Assembly (NCBI GenBank): GCA_040222185.1
Contig: JAVKDP010000036.1
Span: 1-48,355, forward strand
DNA length: 48,355 bases
Direction of reading: 5' to 3'
From: JAVKDP01 sp040222185
GTDB taxonomy: Bacteria; Bacteroidota; Rhodothermia; Balneolales; Balneolaceae
Under the pieces are notes generated by a model, which saw only the letters and a list, made by a program, of their open reading frames with translations, ran no database searches and was not told where the DNA came from. The position numbers were made by a program, and so were the translations under genes. Shown in pieces: positions 7,989 to 16,305 of this stretch (within the stretch, counting starts at the first letter, position 1; each line of letters opens with the position of its first letter).

Positions 7989-9287
7989 ATGAGACAAAAA
8001 CTGTTAAGCGACGGAGCAAAAGAACTTAGCTACGAGATAAGGGAAATTGTAAAAAAGGCAAAAGTACTTCAAAAAGAAGGAGTTACTATTACCTGGGAGA
8101 ACATTGGTGATCCAATCCAAAAGAATGCAAAAATTCCGGAATGGGTAAAAGAAATTGTCAATGAATTAACCCAGGACGATAAAACCTACGGGTATTGTGA
8201 TTCAAAAGGAGAGCTTAAAACCCGGAAGTTTTTAGCTGATAGAAACAATGCGTACGATGGGGTTCAAATTACTTCGGATGACATATTATTCTTTAACGGG
8301 CTTGGGGATGCGATATCTACTTTATATCACTACCTGGCACCAACAACACGGGTAATAGGCCCGTCTCCGGCTTATTCCACTCATTCTTCTGCCGAAGCAG
8401 CGCATGCGAATCATCATCCACTCACCTATAAGCTCGATCCGGATAATCACTGGTATCCTGATATGGATGACTTAAGGAATAAGGTGAAGTACAATCCCAA
8501 CATTGTTGCCATACTGATTATAAATCCTGATAACCCGACAGGTATGGTATATCCAAAAGAGGTTCTGGAAGAAATCGTAGCACTGGCAAAAGAATACAAG
8601 CTCTTTTTGATATGTGATGAAATCTATCACCAGATCACTTACAATGGAGCAAGAGCGTATGCACTAACAGAAGTAATTGGAGATGTTCCAGGAATTGCGA
8701 TGAAAGGTATTTCCAAGGAACTTCCATGGCCAGGGTCAAGATGTGGCTGGATAGAATGTTACAACCGAAAAGCTGATGCTGAATTCGATCGATTATGCAA
8801 AACGCTGGATGATGCAAAGATGATTGAAGTTTGTTCCACCACTTTACCGCAGCTGGCGATCCCTAAAATTCTGGGAGACGATCGGTACACTGAATACAGA
8901 AATCAGCTAAATAATAAGATTGGAGCAAGAAGCAGGTTCATCTCAGAAACTTTACAGCAGGTTCCCGAGCTTACCTTTAATCCTACCTATGGGGCCTTCT
9001 ATAACACCATTGTGTTCAAAAAAGGAACACTTACCAGTAGCCAAAGCCTTGAAATCGAAAATCCTGAAGTTAGAGCACTGGTCGAAAACTGGATAGATGG
9101 GGTTTCCCTGGATACACGATTTGTGTACTATTTGTTGGGTGCAACAGGAATATGCGTTGTCCCTATTTCTTCTTTTTGTTCTGATTTACTAGGCTTCAGA
9201 GTTACGTTACTGGAAGAAGATGAAGAATTATTAAAGAAAACATTTACTACACTAAGAGACTCAATTAGAAAATACCTTGACTCATAA
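7989..9287 (+). CDS. Class I/II PLP-dependent aminotransferase
   Basis: A 432-residue fold-type I aminotransferase. The INPDNPTG motif (Asn182 and neighbours), Asp210 in LICDEIYHQITYNG (pyridine-nitrogen contact), Lys243 in GISKELPWPGSRCGW (PLP Schiff base) and the Arg of PGSR complete the PLP site. The opening SYEIREIVKKAKVLQKEGVT resembles alanine transaminase-type enzymes (AlaA/AspC-like branch), but it is longer than most. A two-residue MTxxG-like reading of specificity is not possible. Its stop shares one base with the ATG of the class IV aminotransferase, so the two are coupled and may act in one amino-acid pathway. Confidence 0.9.
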   Translation: MRQKLLSDGAKELSYEIREIVKKAKVLQKEGVTITWENIGDPIQKNAKIPEWVKEIVNELTQDDKTYGYCDSKGELKTRKFLADRNNAYDGVQITSDDILFFNGLGDAISTLYHYLAPTTRVIGPSPAYSTHSSAEAAHANHHPLTYKLDPDNHWYPDMDDLRNKVKYNPNIVAILIINPDNPTGMVYPKEVLEEIVALAKEYKLFLICDEIYHQITYNGARAYALTEVIGDVPGIAMKGISKELPWPGSRCGWIECYNRKADAEFDRLCKTLDDAKMIEVCSTTLPQLAIPKILGDDRYTEYRNQLNNKIGARSRFISETLQQVPELTFNPTYGAFYNTIVFKKGTLTSSQSLEIENPEVRALVENWIDGVSLDTRFVYYLLGATGICVVPISSFCSDLLGFRVTLLEEDEELLKKTFTTLRDSIRKYLDS

Positions 9288-10204
9288 TGACACACGGAAC
9301 ACATAACGCGTTAGATGATCCAAGAAATGAAAAGGTTCTTATTTCTATAAACGGAGAGCTTTTTCCGCGAAGTGAAGCCAAAATCTCAGTATTCGATAGT
9401 GGCTATTTAGTAGGAGATGGTGTTTGGGAAGCTCTTCGCTTGCACAAAGGAGTTTTGGTATTTCTGGATGACCATTTAGATCGCTTGTGGCAAGGAGCTG
9501 CTGCTATCGGTATGGATTTAAAAATGAGCAAAGATGAGCTGACTGCTGCTATCTGGAAAACGCTCCAAGCAAATGATATGCACGATAATGTTCATGTCAG
9601 AACTATGGTTACAAGAGGTTTTAAGAAAACTCCAAGCCAGGATCCCAGGTTAACCATATCAGGACCAAATGTGGTAATTATAGCGGAGCATAAAAAAGCG
9701 GACCCCGAAACCAAAAATCGAGGTGTTAAGCTATTTACGAGTACAATAAGGAGAGGTTCTCCTGATTATTTAGACCCGCGTTTAAACTGCCATAGTAAAC
9801 TTCATGAGGTTCAGGCGCTCATCCAGGCTTTAGAAGCCGGAGCCGATGAGGCACTTATGCTGGATATCAATGGATTTGTGAGTACCTGCAATGCCACAAA
9901 CTTCTTTATGGTTAAAAAAGGAGAAGTTTGGACATCCACCGGGGAGTATTGCATGAATGGTATTACACGTGGTAAAGTGATTGAAGTATGTGAGAAGAAC
10001 GGTATTCCATGTTTTCAAAAGAATTTTTCGCTCTTTGATGTGTATGGAGCTGATGAAGCTTTCGTGACAGGTAGCTTTGGTGGGCTAACTCCGGTTACAA
10101 GCATTGATGGACGAACTATTTCTGGCTCCGTTCCCGGAACAATAACAGGGTTATTACAAAACCTGTACGATGGAGCCATTAGAGAAGCCGTTAATAGTGA
10201 GTAG
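9287..10204 (+). CDS. Class IV PLP aminotransferase (BCAT/DAAT-like)
   Basis: A 305-residue fold-type IV enzyme. It has FDSGYLVGDGVWEALRLHKG at the N-terminus, the PLP lysine Lys171 in NCHSKLHEVQA, the class IV signature EALMLDINGFVSTCNATNFF and a phosphate-binding NGITRGKVIEVC. It clearly belongs to the branched-chain/D-amino-acid/aminodeoxychorismate-lyase superfamily but is not a canonical IlvE, so the substrate is uncertain. It is coupled to the upstream class I/II aminotransferase (1-nt overlap) and followed, after a repeat-bearing gap, by a sulfotransferase-like gene. See the finding on a possible plant fusion homologue. Confidence 0.9.
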   Translation: MTHGTHNALDDPRNEKVLISINGELFPRSEAKISVFDSGYLVGDGVWEALRLHKGVLVFLDDHLDRLWQGAAAIGMDLKMSKDELTAAIWKTLQANDMHDNVHVRTMVTRGFKKTPSQDPRLTISGPNVVIIAEHKKADPETKNRGVKLFTSTIRRGSPDYLDPRLNCHSKLHEVQALIQALEAGADEALMLDINGFVSTCNATNFFMVKKGEVWTSTGEYCMNGITRGKVIEVCEKNGIPCFQKNFSLFDVYGADEAFVTGSFGGLTPVTSIDGRTISGSVPGTITGLLQNLYDGAIREAVNSE

Positions 10205-10216
10205 TAAACCCCTGAG

Positions 10217-10273
10217 TCGTCCTGAGCGATAGCGAAGGAGAACCAGGTCATCCCGAACTTGTTTCGGGATCTT
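10217..10273 (+). repeat. Palindromic intergenic repeat (REP-like)
   Basis: Two modules lie between the aminotransferase and sulfotransferase genes. The first is TCGTCCTGAGCGATAGCGAA with flanking AGGA. The second is a perfect hairpin, ATCCCGAA (10250-10257), loop CTTGT, TTCGGGAT (10263-10270). Both look like short interspersed elements I have seen described between genes in Bacteroidota-type genomes. Only one copy is visible in this window, so repetition in the genome is inferred. No T tract follows the hairpin. Confidence 0.55.
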
Positions 10274-10330
10274 TGTGAGGTTTCAAATTGAGTAGTAACA
10301 TCAGAAAGACTAAAAACTAAGCTAAATCTT

Positions 10331-11041
10331 ATGACAAAACGTATTTGTGTTTGGAGTGGCCCAAGGAATATTTCAACAGCTTTAATGTATTCGTTTGCTC
10401 AAAGAGTAGATACCACTGTAGTAGATGAGCCACTATATGCCCACTACTTAACTCATACTGATGCGAGGGAATATCATCCCGGCGCAGAAGAAGTAATAGC
10501 TGACCAGGAAAATGATGGGCAAAAAGTAATTGAAGAGGTGGTTTTTGGAGAGTATGACACCCCGGTTGTCTTCTTCAAACACATGACACACCATTTGGTA
10601 GACCTGGATTGGAGCTTCATGAAAGACACGATTAACGTAATTCTAACCCGTGACCCAAAGGATATGCTGCGATCTATAGTTCACCAGATACCAAACCCGG
10701 TGATGAGGGATGTGGGTTACGCTCAACATTTAGAGTTGATGGAATATTTGAACGGTATAGGTCAAAGCCCCATTGTAATTGATTCCAAAGAAGTATTGAT
10801 GGAGCCAGAGAAGAAACTCACAGAAATATGCGAATTTTTAGGTTTAAGCTTCGATAAGAGGATGTTAAACTGGAAACCCGGTGCAAGACCAGAAGACGGC
10901 ATATGGGCAAAATACTGGTATCACAACGTGCATAAGTCAACTGGCTTCCAACCCTATAAGCCTAAAACCGATCCTTTTCCCAATAAATTGAAGGAATTGC
11001 TAACGGAATGTGAAGAGTGTTATGAGAAATTGATAAAGTAG
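10331..11041 (+). CDS. Sulfotransferase-like P-loop protein
   Basis: A 236-residue protein opening with ICVWSGPRNISTALMYSFAQ, a P-loop-like PAPS 5'-phosphosulfate binding segment, followed by TTVVDEPLYAHYL. NVILTRDPKDMLRSIVHQ in the middle corresponds to the 3'-phosphate-binding region of sulfotransferases (Arg and Ser contacts). These families transfer sulfate from PAPS to hydroxyls or amines, though many bacterial members are uncharacterised and may not use PAPS. It lies 126 nt after the class IV aminotransferase on the same strand, separated by a repeat. It converges on purA with 11 nt between the stops. Confidence 0.8.
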   Translation: MTKRICVWSGPRNISTALMYSFAQRVDTTVVDEPLYAHYLTHTDAREYHPGAEEVIADQENDGQKVIEEVVFGEYDTPVVFFKHMTHHLVDLDWSFMKDTINVILTRDPKDMLRSIVHQIPNPVMRDVGYAQHLELMEYLNGIGQSPIVIDSKEVLMEPEKKLTEICEFLGLSFDKRMLNWKPGARPEDGIWAKYWYHNVHKSTGFQPYKPKTDPFPNKLKELLTECEECYEKLIK

Positions 11042-11052
11042 TTCTTACTTCC

Positions 11053-12327
11053 TTACCTAATAATCGTCTCTTTTCTCTTTGGCCCGGTTGAGATGATTGT
11101 GAACTTTACTTTCAGGTAATCTTCTACAAACTCAATGTAGGTCTTAGCAGTCTCAGGAAGTTCATTCCAACTTGTCATTCCGGATATATCTTTTTCCCAA
11201 CCAGACATGGTTGTATACACTGGTTCAACATTCTCGATTTCATCCAGGCTTAATGGGAAAACCCCGGTTTCAACACCATTTATTTTGTAGCTGGTACACA
11301 CTTTGATTTCATCAAAGCCGTCCATTACGTCCATTTTGGTGAGTGTAAGTTCATTTATCCCATTAATTCGGCATGCATACTTTAATGCAACCAAATCCAA
11401 CCATCCACAACGTCGGGGACGGCCTGTAGTAGCACCAAATTCATGGCCTTTTTTGCGAAGTTCTTCGCCAGTATCATCAAGAAGTTCAGTAGGGAAAGGC
11501 CCATTTCCAACTCTTGTGCAATATGCTTTGGTAATTCCCATAACATGAGTGATCGCTGTCGGAGGAACACCTGTTCCAGTACATGCACCACCAGAAGTTG
11601 GAGAGGAAGAAGTTACGTATGGATATGTCCCATGATCAACATCTAACAAGCAGCCTTGTGCACCTTCTAATAAGATAGATTCACCTGCTTCGATCGCTTC
11701 GTGTAAAATATTAGAGGTGTTACATACAAAAGGAGTAAGAATTCGTACAGCATCTTCTACCTCAGCCATTAAATCATCCACATTTAATGTTGGCTCGTTG
11801 TAAAGGTTTTCAAGTGCGTAGTTAATGTCTTCCAGGTTCTGAACGATCTTTTTTCTTAGAACTTCTTTGTCCAGTAAATCCACCATTCGGATGCCAACTC
11901 TCGCCACTTTACTGATGTAAGCGGGTCCTATACCACGGCCGGTTGTGCCAATGGCGTTTTTGGCTCTTCGCTTTTCTTTAAGCTGATCCAGGATTTTGTG
12001 ATAAGGAAGAATTACATGAGCAGTTTGGCTAATGAAGAAGCGGTTATCGAGTGTAAAACCCATCTTCTTAACGCCGTCAATTTCTTTTACTAAAGCAATG
12101 GGATCAATAACAACGCCATTACCAATTACGCATTTGGCATCTCCGTTAAAAATTCCGGATGGTACAAGATGAAGTACTACTTCTTTGTCATCAAATTTGA
12201 GTGTGTGCCCTGCATTAGCTCCTCCCTGGAAACGAGCAACAAAGTCAGTTTTATCGCTTAGCAGGTCAACAATTTTTCCTTTCCCTTCGTCGCCCCACTG
12301 GGCACCGATTACAACACGAATAGACAT
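11053..12327 (-). CDS. purA: Adenylosuccinate synthetase
   Basis: A 424-residue, full-length enzyme. It starts with VVIGAQWGDEGKGKIVDLLS, the GTP-binding loop with catalytic Asp and Lys, and has GNGVVIDP, TTGRGIGPAYISKVAR, LLEGAQGCLLDVDHGTYPYVT, TGRPRRCGWLD and a C-terminal STGPKRKETI for GTP base binding. It joins IMP and aspartate using GTP to form adenylosuccinate, the committed step to AMP, in the cytosol. It is separated from the upstream STAS gene by a strong intrinsic terminator, so it should have its own promoter in the short 12328-12350 stretch or just inside the terminator region. Confidence 0.98.
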   Translation of the reverse strand: MSIRVVIGAQWGDEGKGKIVDLLSDKTDFVARFQGGANAGHTLKFDDKEVVLHLVPSGIFNGDAKCVIGNGVVIDPIALVKEIDGVKKMGFTLDNRFFISQTAHVILPYHKILDQLKEKRRAKNAIGTTGRGIGPAYISKVARVGIRMVDLLDKEVLRKKIVQNLEDINYALENLYNEPTLNVDDLMAEVEDAVRILTPFVCNTSNILHEAIEAGESILLEGAQGCLLDVDHGTYPYVTSSSPTSGGACTGTGVPPTAITHVMGITKAYCTRVGNGPFPTELLDDTGEELRKKGHEFGATTGRPRRCGWLDLVALKYACRINGINELTLTKMDVMDGFDEIKVCTSYKINGVETGVFPLSLDEIENVEPVYTTMSGWEKDISGMTSWNELPETAKTYIEFVEDYLKVKFTIISTGPKRKETIIR

Positions 12328-12350
12328 AGTAATGGTATAGTATTAACAAT

Positions 12351-12382
12351 AAAAAAAGGGATGTAGTTATCTACACCCCTTT
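12351..12382 (-). terminator. Intrinsic terminator of the STAS/sec transcript
   Basis: Read on the minus strand, AAAGGGGTGTAG pairs with CTACATCCCTTT (12 bp with one G-T pair, loop ATAA) and runs directly into a tract of seven T. It ends transcription after the STAS gene and before purA. Confidence 0.85.
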
Positions 12383-12403
12383 GGATTCAATTTATATGGT
12401 TTA

Positions 12404-12748
12404 TCAATCGTCATTAAACGACGCAACTGCTTTTTCTACAGAATCAAAATGCTTGAATACTGTGATAAGCTTGGTCACGATCAATAAACTTTGAATTTTG
12501 TCGGTAGCATTAGCGATACGTAGATCACCACCAGATTTTCTCATAGTGGTGAGTGCGCCAATAAGCATACCAAGACCAGATGAATTCATGAACTTTACCT
12601 TGCCCAGATCAACCACAATGTTGGTTTTATCACCGTCAATTAGCTCATGAAGTTTTTCGTTCAGGCTAACCGCGTCTGGTCCACCCATTACGTTACCTTT
12701 AAATTCGATAACAACACTGCCGTAACGTTCTGATGTATTAAAACTCAT
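12404..12748 (-). CDS. STAS-domain protein (anti-sigma factor antagonist type)
   Basis: A 114-residue single STAS domain. The centre VVDLGKVKFMNSSGLGMLIGALT carries the NSSGLG loop (Ser56/Ser57) in which SpoIIAA-like proteins are phosphorylated by their partner kinase. The rest, SGGDLRIANATDKIQSLL, is standard. Such proteins bind anti-sigma factors or serine kinases and act in partner switching. It sits 21 nt behind secF on the same strand and ahead of a terminator, so it is likely the last gene of the secD-secF transcript. No RsbW/SpoIIAB-like kinase or sigma factor is in the window, so its partner is elsewhere. Confidence 0.9.
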   Translation of the reverse strand: MSFNTSERYGSVVIEFKGNVMGGPDAVSLNEKLHELIDGDKTNIVVDLGKVKFMNSSGLGMLIGALTTMRKSGGDLRIANATDKIQSLLIVTKLITVFKHFDSVEKAVASFNDD

Positions 12749-12769
12749 ATAATTCCTCTTTATATACTT

Positions 12770-13681
12770 TTAAGATTTTTTGGTACGGCTATCAAGTTCC
12801 ACAACAAGCGCGCTTGCAACAAACAATGAACTGTAAGTACCAAGTACAATTCCAATTATAAGGGCAAAAGATAAACCTTTCAACACCTCACCGCCGAAAA
12901 TAAACAGCACAACAACCACAAACAAGGTGGTAACTGAAGTTATAACTGTACGGCTTAAAGTATCGTTAAGACTTTTGTTCACCATTGGAAGATATTCCAT
13001 GCCTTTATGAACCAGGTTGTTCTCACGAATACGGTCAAAAACTACCACAGTATCATTCAAAGAGTACCCTACGATAGTCAAAAACGCAGCAATTATATTT
13101 TGATCGATGAGTAAACTAAAAGGCACTATTTCATTGAGAAGTGTAAATAGACCTAATGTTATTACTACGTCATGAACCAAAGCTGCAACCGCTCCGGCTG
13201 AGAATGTCCAGTTTCTAAACCTTATAAAGATGTAGATGAAGATAATTACTATCGCATAAATCACAGATTGCAGTGCGCCGGATTTGAGATCCTCAGCAAA
13301 TCGTGGACCTACTGAATCAGTCTTTTCTATGCTAGCACTGTTGCCTGCTAATTCAGCAGCGAGTGTATTTTCAATCGTTGATTGAACTATTGTCATCTCA
13401 TCTTCATTATCCGTTCTGATAAGGATTTCAAAATCAGAACCGAAAAGCTTTACTTCTGGAGTAGAGCCTAGCGGACTTGTTAGCACTGAACGAACTGTAG
13501 TTACATCTACAGGTTGGTCAAACTTGACTACAAATTCTTTACCGCCCCTAAAGTCGATACCATATTGTAGTCCTTTTGTAATTATTGTTCCAAGCGATCC
13601 CAAAAACAGGATTGCTGAAATTACGTAGGCTGTTCTTCGATTGCCTACAAAGTTGATGTTCGGAGTTTCAAACCATCTCAT
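12770..13681 (-). CDS. secF: Protein translocase subunit SecF
   Basis: A 303-residue inner-membrane protein with the expected six helices: one at about 18-36, a periplasmic domain (about 45-135), then five clustered helices. The GIDFRGGKEF segment after helix 1 and the NDTVVVFDRIREN motif in helices 4/5 are diagnostic. SecF pairs with SecD to use the proton gradient in pulling secreted proteins through SecYEG. It follows secD by 39 nt, a conserved arrangement of separate subunits rather than a fused SecDF. Confidence 0.97.
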   Translation of the reverse strand: MRWFETPNINFVGNRRTAYVISAILFLGSLGTIITKGLQYGIDFRGGKEFVVKFDQPVDVTTVRSVLTSPLGSTPEVKLFGSDFEILIRTDNEDEMTIVQSTIENTLAAELAGNSASIEKTDSVGPRFAEDLKSGALQSVIYAIVIIFIYIFIRFRNWTFSAGAVAALVHDVVITLGLFTLLNEIVPFSLLIDQNIIAAFLTIVGYSLNDTVVVFDRIRENNLVHKGMEYLPMVNKSLNDTLSRTVITSVTTLFVVVVLFIFGGEVLKGLSFALIIGIVLGTYSSLFVASALVVELDSRTKKS

Positions 13682-13720
13682 ATTATTACCTTTTAAATCG
13701 TTTAAATTTCTTTGTTGAGA

Positions 13721-15538
13721 TTATCCGAAGCTCACTGCGTCGGTATTATTACGGGTTAAGTAATCAATAACCACACGAGTGATAATGATTGCGCTAAACA
13801 GTGAACAAGCAATACCAGCAAGTAGAGTCACTGCAAAACCTTTAATTGGGCCTACACCAAAACTAAGAAGGATAATGGCTACAAATCCTGTAGTTACATT
13901 CGCATCAATGATGGCGCTCATCGCATTTGCGTAACCCGCTGAAATAGAGGCTTTCATTGTTTTTCCGGTACGCTGTTCTTCCCGGATACGGTCAAAGATC
14001 AGCACGTTCGCATCAACCGCCATACCAATGGTTAATACAATACCAGCCATACCAGGAAGTGTAAGTGTGGCTTTGAAACCAGCCAGGATTCCAAGGATGA
14101 AAACTATGTTAAGTATCAAAGCAAGATCGGCTACACCGCCACCTGTTCTGTAATATATAATCATGAAAACGGCTACAATTCCTAAACCTACAAGTACTGA
14201 TTTCAAGCCTGCCTCAATAGAAGCCTGCCCTAGTGTAGCACCAACTGTACGTTCTTCAAGGATTTCTAGCGGAGCAGGTAATGCACCGGAAAGCAGGATG
14301 TTTACCAAATCCTCTGCCTCTCCAACGCCATCAAGACCGTTGATGGTAGAACGCCCACCATTGATCTTGGTTTGAACGTTTGGATATGAAACCACATAGT
14401 TGTCTAACACGATAGCGACTGGCTTTCCAATATTAGCACCAGTAATACGGCTCCAGATTCTGGCTCCTTCACTATTCATTCCCATAGCAACTTCAGGGAT
14501 GTTTGTAGTTGGATCGAACTGAATGCTTGCTTCTTCGATTACTTCACCGGTTAATTCAATATCAGTGCTTACTCCATATAGAGCGTATTGACCACCCGTT
14601 CCGTTTTCAAAATCGATAGGACTGGAAGCCCAAAGCATTTCAGTATTTCTAGGTAGCATCTGTTGAACTTCAGGCTGGTTAAGCAAGGCCATCACAGCTG
14701 CAGTGTCATTTGCTGTAGAATATCCGAAGATATAGTTAGACTGAACAAATCCCATCAAATCAACCAGCGCATTTGTAGTAGCAGGTAAAGAAAGGCTGTC
14801 AGAGGAAGAGTCAGGGGTTACGTTGAAGTATTCGACTGCTCTTGTTCTGAAATTAGAAAAGTCCTGCGCATCAGCACCGGTTCTGAATTCAAGACGTGCG
14901 GTTCCTCTAAGAAGTGATCTCACACGGGCTTCATCATCTACGCCCGGAAGCTCCACTACAATTCTGCTGCTACCTTGCTTTAAGATAGAAGGTTCAGTTA
15001 CACCGAATCTATCCACACGAGTACGGATAATCTCGATCGCACGATCAAGAGCACCATCTCTTTGTAGCTTAAGATAGGCTGCAATTTCTTCGTTTGTAGA
15101 ACGACGGGTGATATCATCAGCATCACTACGGTAGTAACGGCTTAAACGTGCGTTCGGATCTCTTGCTTCAAAAGCTGAAACCAATTCATCAATAAAATCA
15201 GAATCGTTTAATTCTGAAGCTTCACGCGCTTCTCTAACTACATCGTTAAGAAGATCATCACGATCATTACCGGCGAGTTCAAGAATAAGCTGGGGGGTTC
15301 CAACTTCAAGTGTTACGTGCATACCACCTTGAAGGTCAAGACCAAGTGAAAGAATACGCTCTTTCAGGCTGGAAAGCTTTTCAGCGTTATCACGTTCATA
15401 CTGTTGCTTTTCGTCATCGGTAGCAAGCTCTGCAATCTGTTTTTGTTCCAGATTCCAAATAACCGTTGGGTACAGGTAGTATAGTGTGAGCGCCAGAAAA
15501 GCAGCTACTACACCAATTTTAAATCCGTTGCCTTGCAT
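13721..15538 (-). CDS. secD: Protein translocase subunit SecD
   Basis: A 605-residue inner-membrane protein, full length. An N-terminal helix (about 7-26) is followed by LGLDLQGGMHVTLEV (D1 motif) and a large periplasmic region with VDRFGVTEPSI and QGSSRIVVELPGV. Five C-terminal helices include GMAVDANVLIFDRIREE, whose Asp is the proton-relay site of the family. It works with SecF in the secretion motor. A 178-nt gap upstream contains several inverted repeats and separates it from an unknown membrane-anchored protein on the same strand. Confidence 0.97.
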   Translation of the reverse strand: MQGNGFKIGVVAAFLALTLYYLYPTVIWNLEQKQIAELATDDEKQQYERDNAEKLSSLKERILSLGLDLQGGMHVTLEVGTPQLILELAGNDRDDLLNDVVREAREASELNDSDFIDELVSAFEARDPNARLSRYYRSDADDITRRSTNEEIAAYLKLQRDGALDRAIEIIRTRVDRFGVTEPSILKQGSSRIVVELPGVDDEARVRSLLRGTARLEFRTGADAQDFSNFRTRAVEYFNVTPDSSSDSLSLPATTNALVDLMGFVQSNYIFGYSTANDTAAVMALLNQPEVQQMLPRNTEMLWASSPIDFENGTGGQYALYGVSTDIELTGEVIEEASIQFDPTTNIPEVAMGMNSEGARIWSRITGANIGKPVAIVLDNYVVSYPNVQTKINGGRSTINGLDGVGEAEDLVNILLSGALPAPLEILEERTVGATLGQASIEAGLKSVLVGLGIVAVFMIIYYRTGGGVADLALILNIVFILGILAGFKATLTLPGMAGIVLTIGMAVDANVLIFDRIREEQRTGKTMKASISAGYANAMSAIIDANVTTGFVAIILLSFGVGPIKGFAVTLLAGIACSLFSAIIITRVVIDYLTRNNTDAVSFG

Positions 15539-15593
15539 AATATTTAGGTTAGATTAATAGAATTTTTTTGTTGAAAATGAGAATCGGGTAATA

Positions 15594-15627
15594 GTCATTG
15601 ATCAACCAATGACCATTAATGTCATTT
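15594..15627 (-). promoter_or_regulatory. Overlapping inverted-repeat arms in the secD leader
   Basis: Three arms lie in a row on the plus strand: GTCATTG (15594-15600), CAATGAC (15607-15613) and GTCATTT (15621-15627). The middle arm can pair with either neighbour, giving mutually exclusive hairpins about 55-90 nt upstream of the secD start. This is the geometry of a switch or of a multi-site operator. Pairing is seen; function is inferred. A further 7-bp inverted repeat (GCCGAAT/ATTCGGC) lies at about 15677-15701. Confidence 0.35.
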
Positions 15628-15716
15628 CTAAATGAAATAGAAATCCCTTGATTTATTTCATCTCTATCAAGGAAGTGCCGAATGAGTATAAACGATTCGG
15701 CTATGACAGAAGAGGA

Positions 15717-16271
15717 CTAAGGAGCGCCTATAGCAGTTCCACTCTTAAGAGGAGATAGGATAAATGATTTACTTATTACTGAGTTTTGAGAATAAAGCTC
15801 AAAAGGTAAATCAAGATCAAAATTAGCTGAATTCTTTTGTATTCCGGAAGCCAGGAAATGGCTGTCAGATGGAAGGACTGTTTGAGGTTTTAGGTGTTTC
15901 ACTAAAACAGCAGTTCCCATTCCACTGCTGGAATTGTTGTAATTATTCCATTCCGTTAGGATAACATGGTAAAGAGCTTCTTCAGAGGATTCTGTATCAT
16001 CAGAAACAGGAAGTTCAAAATCATCCGAATTGGTATGAACAAGTTTTGATGCTTCTCTGATTAAGTGCTCTAACTCCAGGTTCTCTTCGCTCAGGGCGTC
16101 TATCTTGCTAAGAACAGTATCATCTTGTGTTTTGAGATGCGAACCAAGCCATGATGTAAACGCATTCTGATTCGACTTTTCATTGGCAGGTGTAGCATAA
16201 TGCAATGCCATACCTAACATCAGCATAAAGAAGCCGGAAAGTCGTGCGATATGTGAACGGAATAATTTCAT
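15717..16271 (-). CDS. Unknown membrane-anchored or exported protein, 184 aa
   Basis: I do not recognise a family. The N-terminus MKLFRSHIARLSGFFMLMLG is basic then hydrophobic (about residues 9-27), a signal anchor or signal peptide. A probable coiled-coil segment follows around SKIDALSEENLELEHLIREA (about 54-74), then an acidic stretch rich in Ser/Thr (DDTESSEEA). The C-terminal 60 residues are mixed and end in LKSGTAIGAP. It lies 34 nt downstream of uvrA and 178 nt upstream of secD on the same strand. ATG start and codon use look normal, so it is likely a real gene, probably periplasmic. Confidence 0.7.
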   Translation of the reverse strand: MKLFRSHIARLSGFFMLMLGMALHYATPANEKSNQNAFTSWLGSHLKTQDDTVLSKIDALSEENLELEHLIREASKLVHTNSDDFELPVSDDTESSEEALYHVILTEWNNYNNSSSGMGTAVLVKHLKPQTVLPSDSHFLASGIQKNSANFDLDLPFELYSQNSVISKSFILSPLKSGTAIGAP

Positions 16272-16305
16272 AAACCTTGAAGATAGGTAAGTCTGCTATC
16301 AATAA

